Shown one piece after another: positions 37,886 to 46,575 of a stretch of 64,000 bases of DNA. How positions within the stretch are numbered: position 1 is the stretch's first letter; the number at the start of each line of letters is the position of its first letter. The stretch covers positions 31,541-95,540 of the forward strand of contig JAGWIK010000007.1 of the NCBI GenBank assembly GCA_028866275.1, read 5' to 3'. Source of the DNA: Alphaproteobacteria bacterium (lineage in GTDB: Bacteria; Pseudomonadota; Alphaproteobacteria; UBA9219). Made by a program: the position numbers and the translations under genes. The notes under the pieces are model-generated. The model was not told the origin of the DNA, searched no databases, and saw only the letters and a list, made by a program, of their open reading frames with translations.

Positions 37886-39559
37886 ATGTCACAATCGCAA
37901 TCACAGCCTCGGAATACCCAGCCTGAAACATCCCTGATGTCCCGCCTGACCGCTTTGTGCAAGCGGCGCGGCTTTATCTATCCCGCGTCGGAAATCTATG
38001 GCGGCCTTAACGGGTTCTGGGATTTCGGGCCTTTGGGCGTCCTGCTGAAAAACAATCTGCGCGACGCGTGGTGGCGCGACATGGTTTTGTGCCCGCCGCT
38101 TGGGCCGGATGGCGAACCTTTGTCGATCGTCGGCATCGACACGTCGATTATCCAGCATCCGAAGACGTGGGAAGCGTCGGGGCATGTCGGCGGGTTTTCC
38201 GACCCGATGCAGACCTGCCGTAAATGCAAGAAATTGTTCCGCGCCGATCATATAGAGGACATGCTGGGCGACGCCGAATGGGTAAAATCCTTTGCCGATG
38301 CGATGAAGGTCGGCGCGGCGGGGACTTTGCAGCTTGGCGGGTTTCTGACGGGGCAGACCCCCTTTGATGGTGTTGCGGCGCGGCAGTGGGCACAAAAACA
38401 GGGCAAGAAAGCGGCCCCCGGATTGGCCCTGGTGCGGAACCCCGCCGTAACCTTGTCCTGGATCGACGAAGATATGCGCGCCGATCCGGCAAAGACATTT
38501 TCGTTTATGGATCTGCTGCGCTATGTGGCCACCGAACAGAAAAATGTAACCGGCCTGCAAACGCCTTGCCCCAATTGCGGCGGCGATTTGACCGAACCGC
38601 GCCAGTTTAATTTGATGTTTGAATCGCGCGTCGGCGCGGTGGAGGCCGATGACGATTCCGGCAAAGTCTATCTCCGCCCCGAAACGGCGCAGGGCATTTT
38701 CCTGCAATATAAAAACGTGCTGGACACTTCGCGCGTGCGTCCGCCTTTCGGCATCGCGCAGGTCGGAAAATCCTTCCGCAACGAAGTCACGCCGCGCAAT
38801 TTCATTTTCCGCACCCGCGAATTCGAACAGATGGAAATGGAATTTTTCGTCCCGCCCGAAGACGGCATGAAATGGTACGAATTCTGGGCGGCGGAACGCA
38901 TGCGCTGGTGGAAGGACATGGGCTTGTCCGAAGCCAATCTGTTCCGCCACGAAATCGGCGACGGCGACCGCGCGTTCTATTCGGCGGCCACGGCGGATAT
39001 CGAATATAAATATCCCTTCACCGCGCCGAATTTCGGCGAACTGGAAGGCGTCGCCTACCGCACCGATTACGACCTGAAACAGCATCAGACATTCAGCAAA
39101 ACCAATCTGGAATATATCGATCAGGAAAACAGCCGCCGCTATTTGCCGCATGTCATCGAACCGGCGGCGGGGCTGACGCGCGGCGTTCTGGCTTTGCTGT
39201 GCGAGGCCTATCAATATGACGAAAGCCGCGCCTCGCCCGAATGGCTGAAGCTGAAACCGTCGCTGGCCCCGACCAAAATCGGCATTTTCCCGCTGGTCAA
39301 CAAGGATGGCATGCCGGAAATCGCGGAAAAACTCTATCTCGACCTGCGCCGTACCTATACGTGCCAGTACGACGCCAAGCAAAGCATCGGCAAGCGTTAC
39401 GCGCGTATGGATGAAGCGGGCACGCCGTTCTGCATCACCGTCGACGGCGAAACGGCGAAGGACAATGCCGTGACGATCCGCGACCGCGACACCGCGCAGC
39501 AGGAACGCGTGGCGCTGGATCAAGTTCGCGCTTATGTCGCCAAGAAACTGACCGACTGA
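37886..39559 (+). CDS. glyQS: Glycyl-tRNA synthetase, alpha2 dimeric type
   Basis: LCKRRGFIYPASEIYGGLNGFWDFGPLGVLLKNN, SGHVGGFSDPM, FRNEVTPRNFIFRTREFEQMEMEFF. Confidence 0.93.
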   Translation: MSQSQSQPRNTQPETSLMSRLTALCKRRGFIYPASEIYGGLNGFWDFGPLGVLLKNNLRDAWWRDMVLCPPLGPDGEPLSIVGIDTSIIQHPKTWEASGHVGGFSDPMQTCRKCKKLFRADHIEDMLGDAEWVKSFADAMKVGAAGTLQLGGFLTGQTPFDGVAARQWAQKQGKKAAPGLALVRNPAVTLSWIDEDMRADPAKTFSFMDLLRYVATEQKNVTGLQTPCPNCGGDLTEPRQFNLMFESRVGAVEADDDSGKVYLRPETAQGIFLQYKNVLDTSRVRPPFGIAQVGKSFRNEVTPRNFIFRTREFEQMEMEFFVPPEDGMKWYEFWAAERMRWWKDMGLSEANLFRHEIGDGDRAFYSAATADIEYKYPFTAPNFGELEGVAYRTDYDLKQHQTFSKTNLEYIDQENSRRYLPHVIEPAAGLTRGVLALLCEAYQYDESRASPEWLKLKPSLAPTKIGIFPLVNKDGMPEIAEKLYLDLRRTYTCQYDAKQSIGKRYARMDEAGTPFCITVDGETAKDNAVTIRDRDTAQQERVALDQVRAYVAKKLTD

Positions 39560-39571
39560 GGCAAAAAACAC

Positions 39572-40105
39572 ATGCGTCCATACGGCACAAACATTTTTTC
39601 GGGCGCGGCGGCGTTGCTGCTGATCCTGGGATGTTGTGCGGGGACGGCACAGGCGCAGGACACATCCGGCGCCAGGGTCATGCTGCAGAAAATCTATGAA
39701 AGCTATGAAGGCAAAAGCGAATTGCCCGACACGGAAGGCGACGCGTTTTTCACCGACGGTTTGCAGGATCTGATGGACAGGGACGGCGAACTGGCGGAAA
39801 AAAACGACGAAGTTCCCTATATCGACGGCGATCTGTTCTGCGACTGTCAGGAAGAAAACGGTGTTTTGGTCCTCAAGCAGATTAAACTCGCCCCGCCCGC
39901 GAACGGCCATGCCCGCGCCGACGTGTTTTTCGCCCTTGGCGCGGAAACGCGCCATGTCGGTTTCGATATGGCCGATGTCGGCGGAAAATGGCTGATCGAC
40001 GATATTTACGCGCACGGCACGGACAGCCTGCGTCAGGGTCTGCAACAGGATATCGAAAGCAAGAGCAAAGACGGCAAGAAATCAGGCAAGGTTTCCGACA
40101 AATAA
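39572..40105 (+). CDS. Periplasmic hypothetical protein
   Basis: Signal peptide LLLILGCCAGTAQAQ; soluble domain with DMADVGGKWLIDDIY. Confidence 0.65.
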   Translation: MRPYGTNIFSGAAALLLILGCCAGTAQAQDTSGARVMLQKIYESYEGKSELPDTEGDAFFTDGLQDLMDRDGELAEKNDEVPYIDGDLFCDCQEENGVLVLKQIKLAPPANGHARADVFFALGAETRHVGFDMADVGGKWLIDDIYAHGTDSLRQGLQQDIESKSKDGKKSGKVSDK

Positions 40106-40124
40106 CCACAACGGAGAAAGCATC

Positions 40125-42821
40125 ATGACCACGCATAAATGGGTCTATTCGTTCGGCAACGGCAAGGCGGAAGGGCGCGCCGACATGCGCAACCTTCTGG
40201 GCGGCAAGGGCGCAGGGCTGGCGGAAATGTCCAATCTGGGCCTGCCGGTTCCCCCGGGCTTTTCCATCACCACCGAAGTCTGCACCCATTATTACGCGCA
40301 TGCCAACAGCTATCCCGCCGAATTGAAGGATCAGGTCGCGGCGGGCCTGGCCGAAGTCGAACGCATCACCGGCGCCGCATTCGGCGACGTCAAAAACCCG
40401 TTGCTGGTTTCCGTGCGGTCGGGCGCGCGCGCGTCAATGCCGGGCATGATGGACACGGTTTTGAATCTGGGCCTCAACAAGGAAACCGTCGAAGGGTTGA
40501 AGGCGCAAAGCGGCAATGCCCGTTTCGCCTATGACAGCTACCGCCGCTTTATTCAGATGTATTCCTGCGTCGTGCTCGACCTCGAACACCACATGTTCGA
40601 AGACATCATCGACGATGTGAAGCGCGCCAACAAATATACCCAGGATATCCAGATGACGGCCGAAGACTGGCAGGATGTCATCAAAGGGTATCTGGCCGCC
40701 GTCGAAAAGAAACTAGGCAAACCGTTCCCGCAGGATGTCAATGAACAGCTGTGGGGCGCCATCGGCGCGGTGTTCGGGTCGTGGATGAACAGCCGCGCGA
40801 TGACGTATCGCAAATTGAACGACATCCCGCATGATTGGGGCACGGCGGTCAATGTGCAGGCGATGGTGTTCGGCAATCGCGGCGAGGATTGCTGCACCGG
40901 CGTCGCCTTTACCCGCAACCCGTCGACGGGCGAAAACGCGTTTTACGGCGAATATCTTGTCAACGCGCAGGGCGAAGACGTCGTCGCCGGCATCCGCACG
41001 CCGCAGCATCTGACGATCAAGGGCAAGCAGGAACACGGTTCCGACCTGCCGGCGATGGAAGAAGTCATGCCGTCGGTGTTCGCGCAATTGAACGATGTGC
41101 GGCTCAAGCTGGAAAAACATTACCGCGACATGCAGGATATCGAATTCACGGTGCAGCAGGGCAAATTGTACATGCTGCAAACCCGCACCGGCAAACGCAC
41201 GGCGGCGGCGGCGTTGAAAATCGCCGTCGATATGGTCGAAGAAGGCGTGATCGACAAGGCCGAAGCGGTCAAGCGCATCGAACCCAAATCGCTCGACCAG
41301 CTGCTGCATCCGACGCTCGACCCCAAGGCGAAAAAACAGGTTGTCGCCAAGGGTCTGCCCGCCTCGCCGGGCGCGGCGTCGGGCATCGTGGTGTTCAGCG
41401 CCGACGAAGCCGAAGAGCTGACGGCGCAGGGCAGGAAAGTCATCCTGTGCCGCATCGAAACCAGCCCCGAAGACATTCACGGCATGCATGCGGCCAAGGG
41501 CATCATCACCAGCCGCGGCGGCATGACCAGCCACGCGGCGGTGGTGGCGCGCGGCATGGGCCGTTCCTGCGTCGCCGGCGCGGGCGATTTGCATATGGAC
41601 TACGCGGCGCGGCACATGTCGGTCAAAGGCACGGTGGTCAAGGCGGGCGATACCGTGACGATTGACGGGTCGACCGGCGAGATCATGCTGGGCGAAATCC
41701 CGACGGTACAGCCGGAATTGTCGGGCGACTTCGCCAAATTGATGGGCTGGGCCGACGCATTGCGGACGCTGAAAGTGCGCGCCAACGCCGAAACGCCGCT
41801 GGACGCGCGCACGGCACGCAAATTCGGCGCCGAAGGCATCGGGCTGTGCCGCACGGAACATATGTTTTTCGACGCCGACCGCATCACCTTCATGCGCGAA
41901 ATGATTGTCGCCGACGACGAAAAAACCCGGCGCGCCGCCCTGGCCAAGCTGGAGCCGATGCAGAAAAAAGACTTCGTCGATTTGTTCACGATCATGGAAG
42001 GGCTGCCGGTGACCATTCGCCTGCTCGACCCGCCATTGCATGAATTTCTGCCGCAGGCCGACGCCGAAGTGGCGGCCGTGGCGGCGGCGGCCGGCGTATC
42101 GCCGGATAAGGTGCGCAAACGCACGCATCAACTGCATGAATCCAACCCCATGCTGGGGCATCGCGGATGCCGTCTGGGCATTTCATATCCGGAAATTTAT
42201 GAAATGCAGGCGCGCGCCATTTTTCTGGCCGCCGCCGACATGGCCAAACAGGACAAAGCGGTCGTGCCCGAAATCATGATCCCCTTAATCGCCACGAAAA
42301 AGGAACTGGATATCCTGAAGGCGATGGTCGACCGCGTGGCCGGTGAAATCATGACACAGGCCAATGTGAAGATCGCTTACATGGTCGGCACGATGATCGA
42401 ATTGCCGCGCGCGGCGTTGCGCGCGGGCGACATTGCCGCCAGCGCCGAATTTTTCAGCTTCGGCACCAACGATCTGACGCAAACCACATTCGGCCTCAGC
42501 CGCGACGACGCCGCCAGCTTCCTGCCCGATTATTACAATGCGGGCGTGTTCGAACATGACCCGTTCGCGACGCTCGATCAGGAAGGGGTAGGGGAATTGA
42601 TCGAAATCGCCTGCACCCGCGGCCGTAAAACGCGCAAGGATTTGAAACTCGGCATCTGCGGCGAACATGGCGGCGATCCCCATTCGGTGAAATTCTGCCA
42701 CCGCACGGGGCTGGATTACGTTTCCTGCTCGCCTTACCGCGTGCCTATCGCGCGCCTTGCCGCAGCCCAGGCCGCCATCGAAGGCGACAAGGATGTGCAG
42801 GCGCGTCTGAACGCGGCGTAA
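40125..42821 (+). CDS. ppdK: Pyruvate, phosphate dikinase
   Basis: LLGGKGAGLAEMSNLGLPVPPGF, GGMTSHAAVVARGMGRSCV His-domain, GLCRTEHMFF, GICGEHGGDP. Confidence 0.97.
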   Translation: MTTHKWVYSFGNGKAEGRADMRNLLGGKGAGLAEMSNLGLPVPPGFSITTEVCTHYYAHANSYPAELKDQVAAGLAEVERITGAAFGDVKNPLLVSVRSGARASMPGMMDTVLNLGLNKETVEGLKAQSGNARFAYDSYRRFIQMYSCVVLDLEHHMFEDIIDDVKRANKYTQDIQMTAEDWQDVIKGYLAAVEKKLGKPFPQDVNEQLWGAIGAVFGSWMNSRAMTYRKLNDIPHDWGTAVNVQAMVFGNRGEDCCTGVAFTRNPSTGENAFYGEYLVNAQGEDVVAGIRTPQHLTIKGKQEHGSDLPAMEEVMPSVFAQLNDVRLKLEKHYRDMQDIEFTVQQGKLYMLQTRTGKRTAAAALKIAVDMVEEGVIDKAEAVKRIEPKSLDQLLHPTLDPKAKKQVVAKGLPASPGAASGIVVFSADEAEELTAQGRKVILCRIETSPEDIHGMHAAKGIITSRGGMTSHAAVVARGMGRSCVAGAGDLHMDYAARHMSVKGTVVKAGDTVTIDGSTGEIMLGEIPTVQPELSGDFAKLMGWADALRTLKVRANAETPLDARTARKFGAEGIGLCRTEHMFFDADRITFMREMIVADDEKTRRAALAKLEPMQKKDFVDLFTIMEGLPVTIRLLDPPLHEFLPQADAEVAAVAAAAGVSPDKVRKRTHQLHESNPMLGHRGCRLGISYPEIYEMQARAIFLAAADMAKQDKAVVPEIMIPLIATKKELDILKAMVDRVAGEIMTQANVKIAYMVGTMIELPRAALRAGDIAASAEFFSFGTNDLTQTTFGLSRDDAASFLPDYYNAGVFEHDPFATLDQEGVGELIEIACTRGRKTRKDLKLGICGEHGGDPHSVKFCHRTGLDYVSCSPYRVPIARLAAAQAAIEGDKDVQARLNAA

Positions 42822-42838
42822 ACAGGCCAAACAAAAAG

Positions 42839-43016
42839 TGTCATTCCGCAAAAGTTTCTCTTCGCTCTTCCCCGCGATAGCGGGGAAGGCGAAAGAAACT
42901 TTATGCGGAACCAAGTTGGCCTCTCCGTAAAAAAGGGGAGTGCCTGAGGGAAATGCAAACCAGGTTCCGGATAACATCGCATTTGCACGGGCAAATGCGA
43001 TGTTTCCGGAATGACA
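42839..43016. repeat. MITE-like palindromic element with 10-bp terminal inverted repeats and three internal hairpins
   Basis: TGTCATTCCG ... CGGAATGACA; hairpins 42844-42910, about 42918-42944, 42965-43011. Confidence 0.7.
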
Positions 43017-43036
43017 AGCCTGAGTGTGGTTTGAAG

Positions 43037-44221
43037 CTAAATCATCGTATCCGTGGCGAACAGCCGCCGGTGTTCCTGAACCGCGAAACGATCGGTCATG
43101 CCCGCGATGTAATCGGCGATGATGCGCGCTTTGGCGACATCGTCGCCGCTGCGCGCCTTGACGGCTTCCGTCCATCCCGCGGGCAGGCAATCATCATGTT
43201 CCATGAAGAAATCGAACAAATCGCCGACAATCTGTCGCGCCTTGGCGCAAATGCGGTTGATGCGATGATGCCGGTACAGCCGCGCGAACAGGAATTTCCG
43301 CAATTCCCCGACATGCAGGCCCATGGCGGGGCTAAACGCGACGACGGGTTGCGTTGCCGCGCGAATATCCTCGGCCGATTGCGGGTTCAGCGCGGCCAGA
43401 TTGCGCCGCGTTACGGCCAGCACATCCTCGATCATCAACCCGATGACCTCGCGCACCGCTTCATACATTAAACGCGGCTTTTCGGCCTGCGGGTAACGCG
43501 CGCGCGCGCCGTCGATGGCCGGGCCGAATAACGGCAAATCGCGCAAATCGTCCAGACGGAAAAAACCGGCGCGATGGCCGTCGTCGATGTCGTGGGTGTT
43601 ATAGGCGATGTCATCCGACAGCGCGGCGATCTGCGCTTCGATACCGGCATAGGTGCCGATCTCCAGATCCCATTCGGCGTTGAACGCGCGCAGGGTCGGC
43701 AGTAAATCCTTGGGCCGCACGGGGCCGTTATGCTTGACGACGCCTTCCAGCGTTTCCCATGTCAGGTTCAACCCGTCGAAACGCGCATAACGGTTTTCCA
43801 GCCTGGTAAGGATACGGAATGTCTGTTCGTTATGGCTGAACCCGCCATAGGGCTGCATCGCGGCGGCAAGCCCGTCTTCGCCCGCATGCCCGAAACAGGT
43901 ATGGCCCAGATCGTGGGCCAGAGCGATGGTTTCGGCCAGATCTTCATCGACGGACAAAGTGCGCGCGATCGACCGCGCGATTTGCGCGACTTCCAATGAA
44001 TGGGTCAACCGCGTGCGGTAATAATCGCCTTCGCTTTCGATAAAGACCTGCGTTTTATTGCGTAATTTGCGGAATGCGCCGCTGTGGATGATGCGGTCGC
44101 GGTCGCGTTGATATTCGCTGCGCGTCGCGCTGGGGGCTTCCGCAATGCGCCGCCCGCGGCTCCGCATCGCAAGAGTGGCATAGGGGACGAGTTTAGTGCT
44201 ATCTTGAAAAGGCGGGGTCAT
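43037..44221 (-). CDS. dgt: Deoxyguanosinetriphosphate triphosphohydrolase-like (HD domain)
   Basis: RDRDRIIHSGAFRKLRNKTQVF, RLTHSLEVAQIARSI, ALAHDLGHTCFGHAGE. Confidence 0.93.
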   Translation of the reverse strand: MTPPFQDSTKLVPYATLAMRSRGRRIAEAPSATRSEYQRDRDRIIHSGAFRKLRNKTQVFIESEGDYYRTRLTHSLEVAQIARSIARTLSVDEDLAETIALAHDLGHTCFGHAGEDGLAAAMQPYGGFSHNEQTFRILTRLENRYARFDGLNLTWETLEGVVKHNGPVRPKDLLPTLRAFNAEWDLEIGTYAGIEAQIAALSDDIAYNTHDIDDGHRAGFFRLDDLRDLPLFGPAIDGARARYPQAEKPRLMYEAVREVIGLMIEDVLAVTRRNLAALNPQSAEDIRAATQPVVAFSPAMGLHVGELRKFLFARLYRHHRINRICAKARQIVGDLFDFFMEHDDCLPAGWTEAVKARSGDDVAKARIIADYIAGMTDRFAVQEHRRLFATDTMI

Positions 44222-44266
44222 GCGCCCACATTACCATCGGCCCCGTAAAAGAAAAGGCTGGAAGAT

Positions 44267-44602
44267 ATGACGATTTCCCTGACCGAAGCCGCGGCGCGGC
44301 GCATTCACAAAGTCATGGCTGACGCTCCGGCGGCGGCCGGCGTGCGGCTCGAAGTGCTCGGCGGCGGCTGTTCGGGCTATCAATATAAATTCGGTTTTGC
44401 CGACGCAATCGACGCGGGCGAAGATGTTGTCGTCGACCGCGACGGGGCAAAGCTGGTCATCGACAAAACCTCGCTCGGCCTGCTCGACGGCAGCGAGATC
44501 GATTACGGCGAAAGCCTGATGGAATCCGGTTTTCGCGTTGTGAACCCGCAGGCCGTTTCAAGCTGCGGTTGTGGAAGTTCGTTCGCGGTCGGCGAATCGT
44601 GA
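44267..44602 (+). CDS. Fe-S cluster insertion protein (ErpA/IscA family)
   Basis: LGGGCSGYQYKFGF ... SSCGCGSSF. Confidence 0.93.
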   Translation: MTISLTEAAARRIHKVMADAPAAAGVRLEVLGGGCSGYQYKFGFADAIDAGEDVVVDRDGAKLVIDKTSLGLLDGSEIDYGESLMESGFRVVNPQAVSSCGCGSSFAVGES

Positions 44603-44704
44603 CGTGAAATGATTAATTCCGCATTTTAGCCTTGCTTCGGCAAAGCGCGACATTCTACCCTGACCCATACAATTTTCGGTTCACTTTTTCATATGGGATT
44701 TTTT

Positions 44705-46573
44705 ATGGTCGATCAGACAAATGGTAATCAGTCTCGGGTTAAAGCGGCAGGCAAAGAAATTGTTCAAAATTCAAAAACCAACTGGCTTTTTCTGTCGCCG
44801 CCGCTGTCAGCCGACGATCTAGACGCCTATGGCATTCTTGTCGAACCTGACAGAAATCTTAAAAGAATTCTCAATCAGCATTTCGGCCAATTATCTTTTG
44901 CGGTTGTTCATGATCGCATCGCCGTCGCGCAAGAAGGGCTTCCGATAGAATCGGCCCTGAAGTTGGTCAGCACCTTCGCTTCCTTGAGCTATATCGTTCA
45001 GGGCGGATCGGTCATTAACACCGAAAATGTCACGCAGGCCATTACGCAAGCCTTGGTCGCGCAAAATAATGCGGCGGATGGAGTCGTTGAATTCAGTCGC
45101 GAAGGCAAGAAGGTCGATCGCGTTGACGTGGATATGCCCGAATTGAGAGGCAGCTATATTTTCGATTCGGTCATCACGCGGAAATCCAGCGTCGAAGATG
45201 CGTCTTATATTCCAAGCGAGGTTTTGAAATTTTTCCCCAAGGCGTCCGGCCTTTTTTCCAGATTGAATGGCGATAACGGGTATTTTTTCAAAGCCATCGC
45301 CAAATTGGGATCCGACATAAAAATTGATGTTTTCGCGGGAAAACCGTCTTATGTGACTATTCACGGCGAACTTAAAGAAATCGAGCGTGTCCGTAAATCC
45401 TTAATTCAAGCCGCAGAGCTGATCTCGGATCGCGACTACGATAAGCCCCATCATTTTGATCTTGCCGTATTGTGTGCCGCCGGAAAAATGTCGCCCGGAC
45501 AACTCCCGGAAAAAGGCGCAATCAAAAAAGGAGGCGCCAGACCGGCGATTGACGCGCTTGCCGGCGATTTTCATTTTTATGAACCCGACTCAAAAAACCA
45601 AAGGCGTTACGTCGCACTTTTGGAAAGCGGGTTGCCGGGGGTCATGGCCCAAGGCCCGGCCGGTACCGGCAAGACCAGATTTTTTCTTCAGCATGCCATC
45701 AAGGCATTGGCCGACCATTACCGGGGCGTGCCCGGAGCTACCCATAGCAAGCTGATTCTTTCCATACCGTTGGTCACGGTGGGCGGGCGGGATTTAGGCG
45801 CGATGCCCGGCGACATGGCGAAGAAAACCTCCATGTGGTTCGACACATATTACGAGCAGATCATTGACATCCTGTCGCCGCCCGGCGCGAACGGGACAAG
45901 GAATGAAAAACAGGGTGAAGCCAATCTCAAGGCCTTGATGGCCGAGGGGGTTATACAAATCGCACCGCTGGAATTCTTGCGCGGCAAAAGCTTGCGCAAT
46001 GCGTTGGTCGCACTGGACGAAGCCGAAAACACGACATTGTCACAGATGAAGACTTTCCTGACGCGCAGCGAAACGACGTCCAGAGCTTTTGTGTTCGGCG
46101 ATCTCGAACAAAAAGATCGCCCGGATTCCAAACTTCCCCAAGGGGATGCGTTCCTTCTTCCTCCCAATATACATGTCGAGAAGGATGGAAGCGTATGGCT
46201 ATACAAGGATAGTCGCCGGCTTGATCTGGGGTCGCATCTTGATTTCGGACATTTTGTCCGTCAGGCAGACGGCGGGCTGGCGCTGCACCCGTATAATGGA
46301 TTTGCCGCGGCTTGGATTATTTTGCCGCCTTCCCCTCATGTGGGGTGCACCACGCTTGATATTTCCGACGTTCGTCGCAGCGATCTGGTGCATGATGTGC
46401 TGGCGCTGTGGTCGGGGTTGCGTTGCCAGACTCCGGTGGCGGGCCGCGAGATACTGTCGGGGCCTGGCTCGGCTCCGGCTGATCAAATTTTAAAGGACGC
46501 TCATTTGCGCCGTCCGAACAGCGGGGCTGTTGTCCCCTTTGCACGGAAAGGGGCAGCCCCTCGCCAGGGATGA
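44705..46573 (+). CDS. PhoH-like P-loop ATPase, divergent
   Basis: GPAGTGKTRFFLQHAIKAL, EFLRGKSLRNALVALDEAENTTLSQMKTFLTRSE...FGDLEQKDRP. Confidence 0.75.
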   Translation: MVDQTNGNQSRVKAAGKEIVQNSKTNWLFLSPPLSADDLDAYGILVEPDRNLKRILNQHFGQLSFAVVHDRIAVAQEGLPIESALKLVSTFASLSYIVQGGSVINTENVTQAITQALVAQNNAADGVVEFSREGKKVDRVDVDMPELRGSYIFDSVITRKSSVEDASYIPSEVLKFFPKASGLFSRLNGDNGYFFKAIAKLGSDIKIDVFAGKPSYVTIHGELKEIERVRKSLIQAAELISDRDYDKPHHFDLAVLCAAGKMSPGQLPEKGAIKKGGARPAIDALAGDFHFYEPDSKNQRRYVALLESGLPGVMAQGPAGTGKTRFFLQHAIKALADHYRGVPGATHSKLILSIPLVTVGGRDLGAMPGDMAKKTSMWFDTYYEQIIDILSPPGANGTRNEKQGEANLKALMAEGVIQIAPLEFLRGKSLRNALVALDEAENTTLSQMKTFLTRSETTSRAFVFGDLEQKDRPDSKLPQGDAFLLPPNIHVEKDGSVWLYKDSRRLDLGSHLDFGHFVRQADGGLALHPYNGFAAAWIILPPSPHVGCTTLDISDVRRSDLVHDVLALWSGLRCQTPVAGREILSGPGSAPADQILKDAHLRRPNSGAVVPFARKGAAPRQG

Positions 46574-46575
46574 GC

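Noticed and set aside
37901-40045. 714-aa antisense ORF
   Set aside because: Opposite glyQS and the following periplasmic gene; no recognisable motif; GC-rich antisense artefact.
40713-42161. 482-aa antisense ORF (also 17237-18700 and 25295-26836)
   Set aside because: Opposite ppdK, cheA and the porin/propeller genes respectively; no motifs.
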